DNA from: Wenzhouxiangella sp.
GTDB lineage: Bacteria; Pseudomonadota; Gammaproteobacteria; Xanthomonadales; Wenzhouxiangellaceae
Direction: 5' to 3'
Length of the DNA: 11,218 nt
Assembly (NCBI GenBank): GCA_007119095.1
Contig: SKQI01000076.1
Location: forward strand, 1 to 11,218
Positions 1 through 4,880 of this stretch are shown here, piece after piece. Both the position numbers and the translations under genes were made by a program. The notes beneath the pieces are model-generated. The model was given only the letters and a program-made list of their open reading frames with translations, ran no database searches and was not told the origin of the DNA. The stretch's first letter is position 1. Every line of letters begins with the position of its first letter.

Positions 1-149
1 ATTTCCTCACCCTGCTCTACCAGAGCGCGATAGATCTCATCGGCGGTCATGTGCTTATGGTCAGTCGTCTCCAGCAGCCTGAGAATCTGCAGACGCGGGT
101 GGGTGACCTTCAGGCCGGCTTTTCTCAGTTCACTGGTTTCTTCAGACAT
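1..149 (-). CDS. fur: Ferric uptake regulator Fur, N-terminal part (cut by window edge)
   Basis: Only the first 49 codons are present; the gene continues past position 1. The reading begins MSEETSELRKAGLKVTHPRL and includes HKHMTADEIYRALVEQGEE, the usual start of the Fur winged-helix DNA-binding domain (the 'GLKVT.PRL.IL' block and the 'H.(S/T)A.(D/E)(V/I)Y' helix). Fur family proteins use Fe(II) as co-repressor and shut down iron-uptake genes when iron is plentiful. The metal-binding histidines and the dimerisation domain lie outside the window. The gene is divergent from bamE, with 58 bp between the two start codons, an arrangement common in gammaproteobacteria. Zur or another Fur-family member is possible in principle, but the sequence block and the bamE neighbour favour Fur. 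Confidence 0.9.
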   Translation of the reverse strand, partial: MSEETSELRKAGLKVTHPRLQILRLLETTDHKHMTADEIYRALVEQGEE

Positions 150-177
150 GCAATTTCGTCGTAATTTCGGACTGGCG

Positions 178-203
178 GCAATGAATCAATATTGTATCAT
201 TGC
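178..203. promoter_or_regulatory. 26-bp near-palindrome with overlapping divergent -10 elements between fur and bamE
   Basis: The left half GCAATGAATCAAT and right half ATTGTATCATTGC are reverse complements at 11 of 13 positions, centred between bases 190 and 191. Read on the minus strand, TGATACAAT (199-191) is an extended -10 element well placed for fur. Read on the plus strand, TATCAT (195-200) is a -10 candidate for bamE. The AT-rich dyad could be an operator, perhaps a Fur autoregulatory box, but it is not a clean match to the classical 19-bp Fur consensus. Confidence 0.5.
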
Positions 204-207
204 GCTC

Positions 208-642
208 ATGAAATACTCCCACACTCAAAGATCTCTTCAAATTCTGGCTCTGATCCTGCTGATCGTCTCATTGGCCGGCTGTGCATTCGTGTACAAGCAG
301 GACATCCAACAGGGCAACGTGCTGGACGCCGACGATGTTGCCGAACTCAACGAAGGCATGACAAAACGCCAAGTGCTGGTCCTGCTGGGTTCACCCTCCA
401 TCCAGAGCCCGTTTCACGCCGACCGCTGGGACTACATGAACACCTATGCGCGCCAGGGCGGAAAAATGGAAACTCGGGTTCTGACCTTGCGCTTTGAAAG
501 CGACCGACTCATTGCCATGGAAGGCAGCTACCTGGACGAAAAAGACGTCGCCAGTCAGGCCCTGGACGAGCTCCAGGATGACGAGGACCGCCCCATTCAG
601 GATCTGGAAACCTTGCAGGATGGGCCTGATCCTGGGCCTTAG
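208..642 (+). CDS. bamE: Outer-membrane assembly lipoprotein BamE (SmpA/OmlA)
   Basis: This 144-residue lipoprotein is a small accessory subunit of the BAM complex, which folds beta-barrel proteins into the outer membrane. The N-terminus is a lipoprotein signal peptide with hydrophobic core LQILALILLIVSLAGC; the lipobox LAGC makes Cys25 the lipidated residue. The SmpA/OmlA domain follows: FVYKQDIQQGNVLD, then ELNEGMTKRQVLVLLGSP, then DRWDYMNTY. The tail after about residue 118 is acidic and probably disordered. I chose ATG 208 because it gives a normal signal peptide; an in-frame ATG at 181 would add nine residues. No clear Shine-Dalgarno precedes 208, and a -10 candidate at 195-200 would put transcription start almost on the ATG, so a leaderless mRNA is possible. 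The gene converges on rnfH with an 18-bp gap. Confidence 0.93.
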   Translation: MKYSHTQRSLQILALILLIVSLAGCAFVYKQDIQQGNVLDADDVAELNEGMTKRQVLVLLGSPSIQSPFHADRWDYMNTYARQGGKMETRVLTLRFESDRLIAMEGSYLDEKDVASQALDELQDDEDRPIQDLETLQDGPDPGP

Positions 643-660
643 ACTACGATCAAAGCAGTT

Positions 661-960
661 TCATCTCTTGCGGGATCGCTGCAGTTCAGCCAGCTGACGC
701 CGAACCACTTTTGGGTCGGCGGTAAGGGGACGGTAGATCTCCACGCGATCTCCGTCACGCAGCACTGTATCCGGCAAACGCACTCGACCAAAAATTCCGA
801 GTCGTTGCGGCTCGATATCCAGTTCGGCCAATTGACCGGCAATTCCGGAACGCAACACGGCCTCTTCCAGGGTCGTCCCAGAAGGCACATCCAGACCGAT
901 CAACACCTGCCGCTTCGGCAGCGCAGCAACGATTTCGACATGGATTAACTGCTTAGCCAT
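661..960 (-). CDS. rnfH: RnfH/RatB family protein (UPF0125, ubiquitin-like fold)
   Basis: This 99-residue protein belongs to the RnfH/YfjF family (also called RatB or PasI), small beta-grasp proteins usually encoded beside ratA. Family hallmarks are VEIVAALPKRQVLIGLDVP at the N-terminus, TLEEAVLRSG in the first helix, and GIFGRVRLPDTVLRDGDRVEIYRPL near the end, followed by a basic tail ending QRSRKR. The start at 960 overlaps the ratA stop by 8 bp, so translation is probably coupled; the longer in-frame reading from 1017 lies within ratA and was rejected. A role as antitoxin to RatA has been proposed in some E. coli work, but the molecular function is not settled and this sequence does not resolve it. 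Confidence 0.9.
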   Translation of the reverse strand: MAKQLIHVEIVAALPKRQVLIGLDVPSGTTLEEAVLRSGIAGQLAELDIEPQRLGIFGRVRLPDTVLRDGDRVEIYRPLTADPKVVRRQLAELQRSRKR

Positions 961-1381
961 AGACAGACTCGGCCCGACGCGCGAAATCATCCACCATGCG
1001 GTCTGCCATGCGCCCAAAGTTTCGCTGAAAAGGCTTGAGAATCAACGAGCCAGCCAGGCTGAACCTCAAGTCCAGGCTAACCCTGGCGCCACCACCCAAA
1101 GACTCGAAAAACCATTGCCCGGACAAATCCGAGAATGGCCCTTCATGCAGGCGCATGTTCATCGCTCGACCGGGCTCAAGGTGATTGAGAGTCGTAAAAC
1201 GCCTTACCAGCCCGGCCAACCGCACTTCCAGGGTGGCCACCTGCCGCTCGTCGCCCTCTTCATGCACGACAGCATCACTTACCCAGTCGAGAAACTCCGG
1301 ATAACGCCGCACATCGCGCACCAGATCGAACATCTGGAGCGGAGAATGGGGAACTAGGGCTGAACGGTGGATTTCGGGCAT
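953..1381 (-). CDS. ratA: RatA/PasT family START-like protein (coenzyme Q-binding type)
   Basis: This 142-residue single-domain protein is of the START/polyketide-cyclase fold, in the RatA/PasT/Coq10-like family. The N-terminal MPEIHRSALVPHSPLQMFDL and RRYPEFLDWV blocks are typical, as is the C-terminal amphipathic helix LILKPFQRNFGRMADRMVDD. In E. coli RatA was described as a ribosome-association toxin blocking 70S assembly, whereas the fold is shared with mitochondrial Coq10, which acts in ubiquinone function; which role applies here cannot be told from sequence. It overlaps rnfH by 8 bp and is divergent from smpB. No strong Shine-Dalgarno precedes the ATG; the upstream region is occupied by a TTCAGGG-type repeat that starts within 10 bp of the gene. 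Confidence 0.9.
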   Translation of the reverse strand: MPEIHRSALVPHSPLQMFDLVRDVRRYPEFLDWVSDAVVHEEGDERQVATLEVRLAGLVRRFTTLNHLEPGRAMNMRLHEGPFSDLSGQWFFESLGGGARVSLDLRFSLAGSLILKPFQRNFGRMADRMVDDFARRAESVYG

Positions 1382-1388
1382 TTGGACT

Positions 1389-1518
1389 AAGGGTTCAGGG
1401 TTCAGGGGTCAGGTAGCGACGTATTGCCCTGAACCCGCTGCGGAATTGTAACGCCCCATCAGCCAGCCTTCTCAGTTTTTAAATCCGCACGGCCCAGTCC
1501 CCTGAAACCTGAACCCTT
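1389..1518. repeat. Intergenic TTCAGGG-type inverted repeat element (about 130 bp)
   Basis: The left arm AAGGGTTCAGGGTTCAGGGG (1389-1408) is matched in inverse orientation by CCCCTGAAACCTGAACCCTT (1499-1518), 19 of 20 positions. An internal inverted copy CCCTGAACCC (1427-1436) pairs perfectly with GGGTTCAGGG (1391-1400). The element fills most of the ratA-smpB intergenic region and encodes no protein. It looks like a REP- or MITE-like dispersed repeat. Copy number elsewhere cannot be seen from this window. Confidence 0.6.
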
Positions 1519-1534
1519 CAACCTATCCCTGCGT

Positions 1535-1545
1535 TATCATTGCGC
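1535..1545 (+). promoter_or_regulatory. Candidate smpB -10 region (TATCATTGCGC)
   Basis: TATCAT at 1535-1540 is a reasonable -10 hexamer 32 bp before the smpB start. The whole 11-mer TATCATTGCGC is identical to 195-205 upstream of bamE, which supports a shared promoter element. No good -35 is visible; it would fall within or next to the right arm of the intergenic repeat. Confidence 0.35.
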
Positions 1546-1572
1546 CTTCACCCTGACCTGTATCCAGCTTTC

Positions 1573-2037
1573 GTGTCCAGCAAGTCCTCATCGTCGACCA
1601 TCGCCCTTAACAAGCGCGCCCGGTTCGAGTACCACCTCGAGGAGCGAATCGAGGCCGGAATCGCGCTGGAAGGCTGGGAAGTCAAGGCCTTGCGCGCGGG
1701 GCGCATTCAGTTTGGCGAAAGCTACGTGCTGCTCAAGAATGGCGAAGCCTTTCTTTTTGGCTGTCTGCTCACGCCCCTTCCCTCGGCCTCAACTCACGTC
1801 AAACCCGACCCCATGCGCAATCGTCGCCTGCTGCTTCATCGCCGCGAGCTCGACCGCTTGATCGGCATGGTCGAGCGCAAGGGACACACGCTAGTCCCCA
1901 CCGCCATGTACTGGAAAAAGGGCAAGGTCAAGGTCGAGATTGCCCTGGCGAAGGGCAAGAAGGAGCACGACAAGCGCCGCGCCCAGAAAGACAGGGACTG
2001 GGAGCGACAGAAAGGGCGACTGCTCCGGCAGTCTTAA
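1573..2037 (+). CDS. smpB: SsrA-binding protein SmpB
   Basis: This 154-residue protein is the essential partner of tmRNA in trans-translation: it binds the tRNA-like domain and delivers tmRNA to stalled ribosomes. The conserved core is clear: IALNKRARFEYHLEERIEAG, GWEVKALRAGRIQFGESYV, and GEAFLFGCLLTPL. The C-terminal tail after about residue 128 is rich in Lys and Arg (KGKKEHDKRRAQKDRDWERQ), as expected for the part that enters the mRNA channel. GTG 1573 gives the usual family N-terminus, a short Ser/Lys-rich leader before IALNKRAR. An in-frame TTG at 1540 would add 11 residues unlike the family and sits on the candidate -10. No clear Shine-Dalgarno precedes the GTG. Its RNA partner ssrA lies about 580 bp downstream. 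Confidence 0.95.
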   Translation: MSSKSSSSTIALNKRARFEYHLEERIEAGIALEGWEVKALRAGRIQFGESYVLLKNGEAFLFGCLLTPLPSASTHVKPDPMRNRRLLLHRRELDRLIGMVERKGHTLVPTAMYWKKGKVKVEIALAKGKKEHDKRRAQKDRDWERQKGRLLRQS

Positions 2038-2061
2038 CCCTCACCAGATCGATCCGACAGG

Positions 2062-2484
2062 TTACAGGTACAGGTGGTGCAACATCAGATACACCACCAC
2101 ACCCGAGATCGACACATAAACCCATAACGGCCAGGTCCAGCGTGCCCAGCGGCGATGCATGCTGTCGCGACGCAACCAGCCCAGTGCGGCTGTGACCAGG
2201 ATGGCCGGCAGCGCCAGGGCAGCCAGGAACACGTGACTGATCAACAGCGTGTAGTAGAGCGGACGCACCAGGCCATCGCCCCGAAAAACGAAGATCGGCG
2301 CAGTCACGTGATAGACCAGGTAAGACACCAGGAACACCGCCGATACGGCCAGCGCACCAAGCATCAGGCGACGATGGTTCTCGATCCTGTGCCGCGCAAT
2401 CTGAACCCTTGCGGCCAACAGCAAGGTGCATGCCGAGGCGTTGAGCGCAGCGTTCACGTGTGGAAGAACTTCGGCCGTGTTCAA
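2062..2484 (-). CDS. DUF420 integral membrane protein
   Basis: This 140-residue protein matches the DUF420 family pattern: LPHVNAALNA at the N-terminus, ENHRRLMLGALAVSAVFLVS, YHVTAPIFVFRGDGLVRPLY, then LLISHVFLAAL and WARWTWPLWVYVSISGVVVY. Four membrane segments are evident at about residues 8-27, 40-60, 76-101 and 117-137, with histidines His9, His37, His59 and His84 in or beside them. The family includes CtaM/YozB of Firmicutes, needed for haem-copper oxidase maturation; applying that role here is inference. I chose TTG 2484: it has a good Shine-Dalgarno (GGGAG, 7-nt spacing) and places the domain start next to the N-terminus. An in-frame ATG at 2550 with a closely spaced AGGA would add 22 residues that do not look like the family. 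The gene ends 24 bp from the smpB stop (convergent). Confidence 0.85.
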   Translation of the reverse strand: MNTAEVLPHVNAALNASACTLLLAARVQIARHRIENHRRLMLGALAVSAVFLVSYLVYHVTAPIFVFRGDGLVRPLYYTLLISHVFLAALALPAILVTAALGWLRRDSMHRRWARWTWPLWVYVSISGVVVYLMLHHLYL

Positions 2485-2618
2485 TGGGATGCTCCCAGGT
2501 TCGACCCGCTGATCTTTGATCAAATGGACTCGTCGCGGATTGATCGCCATCAAATCCTGTAATCGACGTCGGACTTGTGGAACTCTGGCAGATGCTGTTA
2601 GTCTGACTCTACGACTTC

Positions 2619-2974
2619 GGGGGCGTACTGGCTTCGACGTGGATCGGACGTACCCTGGGGCATGCCGAGGAGACAGCATCCCTCGTAAAACCCTGCTGTA
2701 AACTGTTAGTTGCCAACGACGACAACTACGCACTGGCTGCCTAAAAACCAGCCTGCTCCCTACCAGTTGAGTCTGCGCTTCTGGATCGGGATCATTTAGC
2801 AGAATCGCATTTGGTCGTGCATCAGGGCCAGGTGTTAAATCAAACTGAGGCTGGTTGTTGCATGTGCCCTGCCGCTCGGGCGGTGTAACAACGAGAAATA
2901 ATCGAGTGGCTAAGCATGTAGAACCAGGATCAGAAGGTTTGCGGACGCGGGTTCGACTCCCGCCGCCTCCACCA
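2619..2974 (+). ncRNA. ssrA: tmRNA (transfer-messenger RNA)
   Basis: This one-piece tmRNA of about 356 nt rescues stalled ribosomes together with SmpB. The 5' end GGGGGCG (2619-2625) pairs with CGCCTCC (2964-2970) to form the acceptor stem, with one G-U pair, followed by an encoded ACCA. The 5' domain has CTGGCTTCGACG and GGGGCATGCCGAGG; the 3' T-arm is GCGGGTTCGACTCCCGC (2947-2963). The tag reading frame starts at GCC 2712, after the conserved TAGTT, and runs to TAA 2742-2744, encoding ANDDNYALAA, one residue different from the E. coli tag ANDENYALAA. The region between, with its GC-rich blocks, holds the pseudoknots. A weak promoter (TTGTGG 2575-2580, TTAGTC 2598-2603) precedes it; the mature 5' end would need RNase P cleavage. 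Its partner smpB lies upstream, with only the divergent DUF420 gene between. Confidence 0.97.
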
Positions 2975-3053
2975 GATCCCCGAGACGAAACCGGCCGCTG
3001 TGCCGGTTTTGTCGTTTCTGGGGTCTCGACAGCTTGGCGGGAGCCGAACCCGC
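2947..3053. repeat. Imperfect inverted repeat: tmRNA T-arm, terminator, reverse T-arm copy
   Basis: The tmRNA T-arm with one following base, GCGGGTTCGACTCCCGCC (2947-2964), recurs in reverse orientation at 3036-3053 as GGCGGGAGCCGAACCCGC, 17 of 18 matching. The centre is at about 3000, inside the terminator hairpin, so the T-arm, terminator flanks and hairpin form one large imperfect dyad. No complete tRNA can be built around the reverse copy: the bases after it (CAAGCTG) have no matching 5' acceptor strand. Confidence 0.6.
2984..3013 (+). terminator. Rho-independent terminator of ssrA
   Basis: A 12-bp stem (2984-2995 with 3002-3013, one G-U pair) has core AAACCGGC / GCCGGTTT and a 6-nt loop CGCTGT. 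The T-rich run lies in the right arm (TTTTGTCGTTTC). It starts 9 bp after the tmRNA CCA end. Outer flanks (GATCCCC 2975-2981, GGGGTC 3020-3025) extend the pairing. Confidence 0.75.
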
Positions 3054-3070
3054 TCTCTTTGATGCCGGGC

Positions 3071-3104
3071 CTGAGGGCCCTCAGTCGTCTGCACTTCGGC
3101 AGAC
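3071..3104. other. Two small hairpin-forming dyads downstream of the DUF4124 gene
   Basis: CTGAGGGCCCTCAG (3071-3084) is a perfect 14-bp palindrome. Just after it, GTCTGC (3087-3092) and GCAGAC (3099-3104) form a 6-bp stem with a 6-nt loop. They lie 79-112 bp past the stop of the minus-strand DUF4124 gene and might slow or end its transcription, but neither is followed by a T-run. The rest of 3054-3182 shows no gene. Confidence 0.3.
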
Positions 3105-3182
3105 TCCAAAAGCATTGCAGCGCAATGATTAATCCGCGTGTACACCGACCTGCGCGCTCATCAAATCCAATTGGCCGGTGGC

Positions 3183-3680
3183 TCACTGCAGTCGCTGCAA
3201 TTCGTTGTTCAGGCGGTCAATGGACCGTTGTTCGTTATCAATCCGACTTGCGTAGCTGTTATTAACCGACTCTATCTGGGCTGTGAGACTTTGGGTATAT
3301 GTCTCAGCAGTGGCAATATTGCCCGCTTGAGACTTGCGCTGTCGAATATCCGCTATTTGGGCATCCCTCTCGCTTTGAAGCCTGCGAATGCTTCGCTGAT
3401 GCGTCGCAATTCTCCGCTCCAGGCTTACTCTCTGGGTAAAGGTTTGACCGTCGTCGCTGTCGGACTGCGCTGCGCTGAAGTCGTCACGGGCGCCAGACGG
3501 AGGGCTGGTGTCCTCTCTGCCTGCATCGTGAGAGCTGCGTCTTTCCTCCAGAAGCTCGGCATCTTCAGCGCAAGGCTGCTGACTGAATACGACCTGGCCA
3601 TCGATATCACAACGATAAACCTGCCCAAAAGCCGTGCTGGTCACGAACGCCAGGATCAAGACTACTAAATTCTTCCCCAT
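3183..3680 (-). CDS. Secreted DUF4124-like protein with coiled-coil tail
   Basis: This 165-residue protein has a signal peptide (MGKNLVVLILAFVTSTAFG, cleavage probably after AFG) followed by a short DUF4124-type module, QVYRCDIDGQVVFSQQPCAE, whose two cysteines may form a disulphide in the periplasm. Residues about 40-75 are polar and low in complexity. The last 85 residues (SLERRIATHQRSIRRLQSER to the end NNELQRLQ) have the heptad-like spacing of a coiled coil. DUF4124 proteins are common in gammaproteobacteria and their function is unknown. ATG 3680 is preferred because GGGGAAAG precedes it and the signal peptide begins there; ATG 3695 would add five residues. No functional link to its neighbours is visible, and it is probably its own transcription unit. 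Confidence 0.75.
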   Translation of the reverse strand: MGKNLVVLILAFVTSTAFGQVYRCDIDGQVVFSQQPCAEDAELLEERRSSHDAGREDTSPPSGARDDFSAAQSDSDDGQTFTQRVSLERRIATHQRSIRRLQSERDAQIADIRQRKSQAGNIATAETYTQSLTAQIESVNNSYASRIDNEQRSIDRLNNELQRLQ

Positions 3681-3693
3681 GTCTGCTTTCCCC

Positions 3694-3709
3694 ATTGAGT
3701 GGACTCAAT
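3694..3709. promoter_or_regulatory. 16-bp palindrome just upstream of the DUF4124 gene
   Basis: ATTGAGTGGACTCAAT has perfect 7-bp arms around a central GG. It lies 14 bp upstream of the chosen start codon and overlaps the alternative ATG at 3695, so a bound protein could block transcription or translation initiation. A two-base loop makes an RNA hairpin unlikely; a DNA operator fits better. No known regulator is recognised. Confidence 0.35.
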
Positions 3710-3831
3710 CGCCAATTCCGAACGCTTTTCTGAAGTTGCGCAAGCAAGAGATTACTCGACACTCAGATGGTTTAGCAACGCGTCCAGAACTGACAGACGA
3801 TGCTCCGCCGCTTCCAGCAGCCTCCAGGGGA

Positions 3832-3859
3832 ACATAACCGGCCCCGCTGCCGGTTATGT
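3832..3859 (-). terminator. Hairpin terminator downstream of the beta-solenoid gene
   Basis: A perfect 11-bp stem, ACATAACCGGC (3832-3842) with GCCGGTTATGT (3849-3859), has a 6-nt loop and lies 17 bp past the stop of the minus-strand beta-solenoid gene. The stem core AACCGGC/GCCGGTT is the same as in the ssrA terminator. The better T-run (GTTTTC, 3860-3865) is on the plus strand, so it may work in both directions. The rest of 3710-3831 shows no gene. Confidence 0.6.
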
Positions 3860-3876
3860 GTTTTCAGAGCCTTGGC

Positions 3877-4767
3877 TTAGCGCTGCTGAATGCCGCCTGC
3901 GACTTCGCCTTCGATGTGGAGCACTGTCCGCGAGTCAACCCGCACCTGTCCGAGCACCCGCGCTTCTGGCGCGATGGTGATACTGGGGATTTCAGCGTTA
4001 TAGTCGTCCGGCAGTCGAATGATCACATCCCCCGCAACCAGACTGTCATCCATAATGAGAATATGGCCGGCATCAGCATAGTCGGGGCTACCACCAAACA
4101 GCCGCCAGCCACCTGACTGCTCCTCGATTTCGATGATCAGATCACCACCGACATGGCTGCCCAGGTGCAGTTCAATATTGCCAGCGCGGCTGGTCACTTC
4201 CTGACCCACTTCAGCCTGCTCCAACCGAATTGCGCCGTTGCGGCTTTCGACCTGGCCGGCTATCCTGCTCCCAGGGTCCAGCTGAATACTGCCATTACGG
4301 GTGCTGACCGAACCGAGCACTTCGGCAAGCTGCGCGAGGCGAATGGAGCCGTTACGCGTATGAACCAGACCGTCGACACGGCTTCCGCCGCCGACCGTGA
4401 TACTGCCGTTGCGGGTATCCAGCGACAACGCGTGGTTGTCATCACCAAGTTCAATGCTGCCGTTGCGAGTGCTGATTTCCCCGACCTGGTTTCCACGGCC
4501 CAGGGTGATCGCCCCATTTCGGCTCTCGATATCGCCTGACTGGCTGTCGTTGCCTATTCGAATCAAACCATTGCGCGTTGAGATCACGCCGTCAACTTTC
4601 ACCTTGTCACCAAGCCGGATCGGTCCGTTGCGAGCGCTCAGGTCGCCAACGTGACTGGTACCGTCGGGAATGTTGATCTGGTCTGAGGCAAGCACCAGGG
4701 TGGTGCCACTCCAGACTGTAACCAGTAACATCAGCGCCGAACAGGCGCACGTTTGCAGAGCTTTCAT
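3877..4767 (-). CDS. Secreted beta-solenoid repeat protein (DUF4097-like), R-N-G repeats
   Basis: This 296-residue protein of unknown function has a signal peptide at residues 1-27 (ending TTLVLA) followed by nine tandem repeats. The repeat signature is (S/T)-R-N-G-x-I-x-L-G; R-N-G occurs at residues 46, 65, 83, 101, 119, 138, 157 and 176, and a variant R-A-G at 194. The spacing of 18 or 19 residues is about one turn of a beta-helix. After residue 200 the signature stops, but hydrophobic-alternating strands (GGDLIIEIE, GHILIMDDSLVAGDVIIRLP, VLGQVRVDSRTVLHIEG) continue the solenoid. The pattern resembles DUF4097 and bactofilin-like proteins, which would make it a structural or adhesive cell-surface or periplasmic protein; this is inference. 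There is no catalytic motif, membrane anchor or sorting signal. ATG 4767 has an excellent Shine-Dalgarno (GGAGG, 7-8 nt before). It is divergent from darP. Confidence 0.8.
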   Translation of the reverse strand: MKALQTCACSALMLLVTVWSGTTLVLASDQINIPDGTSHVGDLSARNGPIRLGDKVKVDGVISTRNGLIRIGNDSQSGDIESRNGAITLGRGNQVGEISTRNGSIELGDDNHALSLDTRNGSITVGGGSRVDGLVHTRNGSIRLAQLAEVLGSVSTRNGSIQLDPGSRIAGQVESRNGAIRLEQAEVGQEVTSRAGNIELHLGSHVGGDLIIEIEEQSGGWRLFGGSPDYADAGHILIMDDSLVAGDVIIRLPDDYNAEIPSITIAPEARVLGQVRVDSRTVLHIEGEVAGGIQQR

Positions 4768-4789
4768 GCGGTATCCTCCAAATCACAAA

Positions 4790-4806
4790 TCATGACATTC
4801 ATGACA
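4790..4806. promoter_or_regulatory. Direct repeat TCATGACA x2, candidate operator
   Basis: TCATGACA occurs at 4790-4797 and again at 4799-4806, a 9-bp period, between the candidate -10 and the Shine-Dalgarno of the beta-solenoid gene. The placement at the expected transcription start fits a repressor site. The unit recalls the TGTCAT half-site of PhoB boxes, but the spacing (9 instead of 11 bp) does not fit PhoB. Confidence 0.35.
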
Positions 4807-4835
4807 ACATAGATCGGCTGCCCAGGTAAGTGCAA
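4806..4835 (-). promoter_or_regulatory. Candidate promoter of the beta-solenoid gene
   Basis: On the minus strand TTGCAC (4835-4830) and TATGTT (4811-4806) are separated by 18 bp and lie about 40 bp upstream of the start codon. Match to the sigma-70 consensus is moderate. A direct repeat (4790-4806) lies immediately downstream of the -10. Confidence 0.4.
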
Positions 4836-4880
4836 AAAGTCACAGCCGATTCAGTGCTTCCTACCAAGCGAATTCAGGAT

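Noticed and set aside
661..1381. ratA-rnfH as a classical toxin-antitoxin module
   Set aside because: RatA was reported as a toxin in E. coli, but both are widespread core genes and the antitoxin role of RnfH/RatB is disputed; no operator or antitoxin-like DNA-binding domain is present.
3036..3053. A second tRNA gene on the minus strand
   Set aside because: Only the T-arm is present; no acceptor, D-arm or anticodon arm can be assembled and there is no CCA at the expected place.
2930..3145. Minus-strand open frame with WWRRRESNPRP-like text
   Set aside because: This is the familiar false translation of the reverse complement of a tRNA/tmRNA 3' end.
2485..3186. A long minus-strand open frame giving a 374-residue protein that fuses the DUF420 domain to an N-terminal extension
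   Set aside because: The extension reads backward through ssrA and its terminator; only the C-terminal 140 residues look like a protein family.
4153..4654. Several open frames on both strands within the beta-solenoid gene
   Set aside because: They are frame shadows created by the repeat structure of the real gene, which has a signal peptide, an excellent ribosome-binding site and clear protein repeats.
4790..4806. A Pho box upstream of the beta-solenoid gene
   Set aside because: The repeat unit is PhoB-like but the period is 9 bp instead of 11 bp, so the two half-sites would lie on the wrong faces of the helix.
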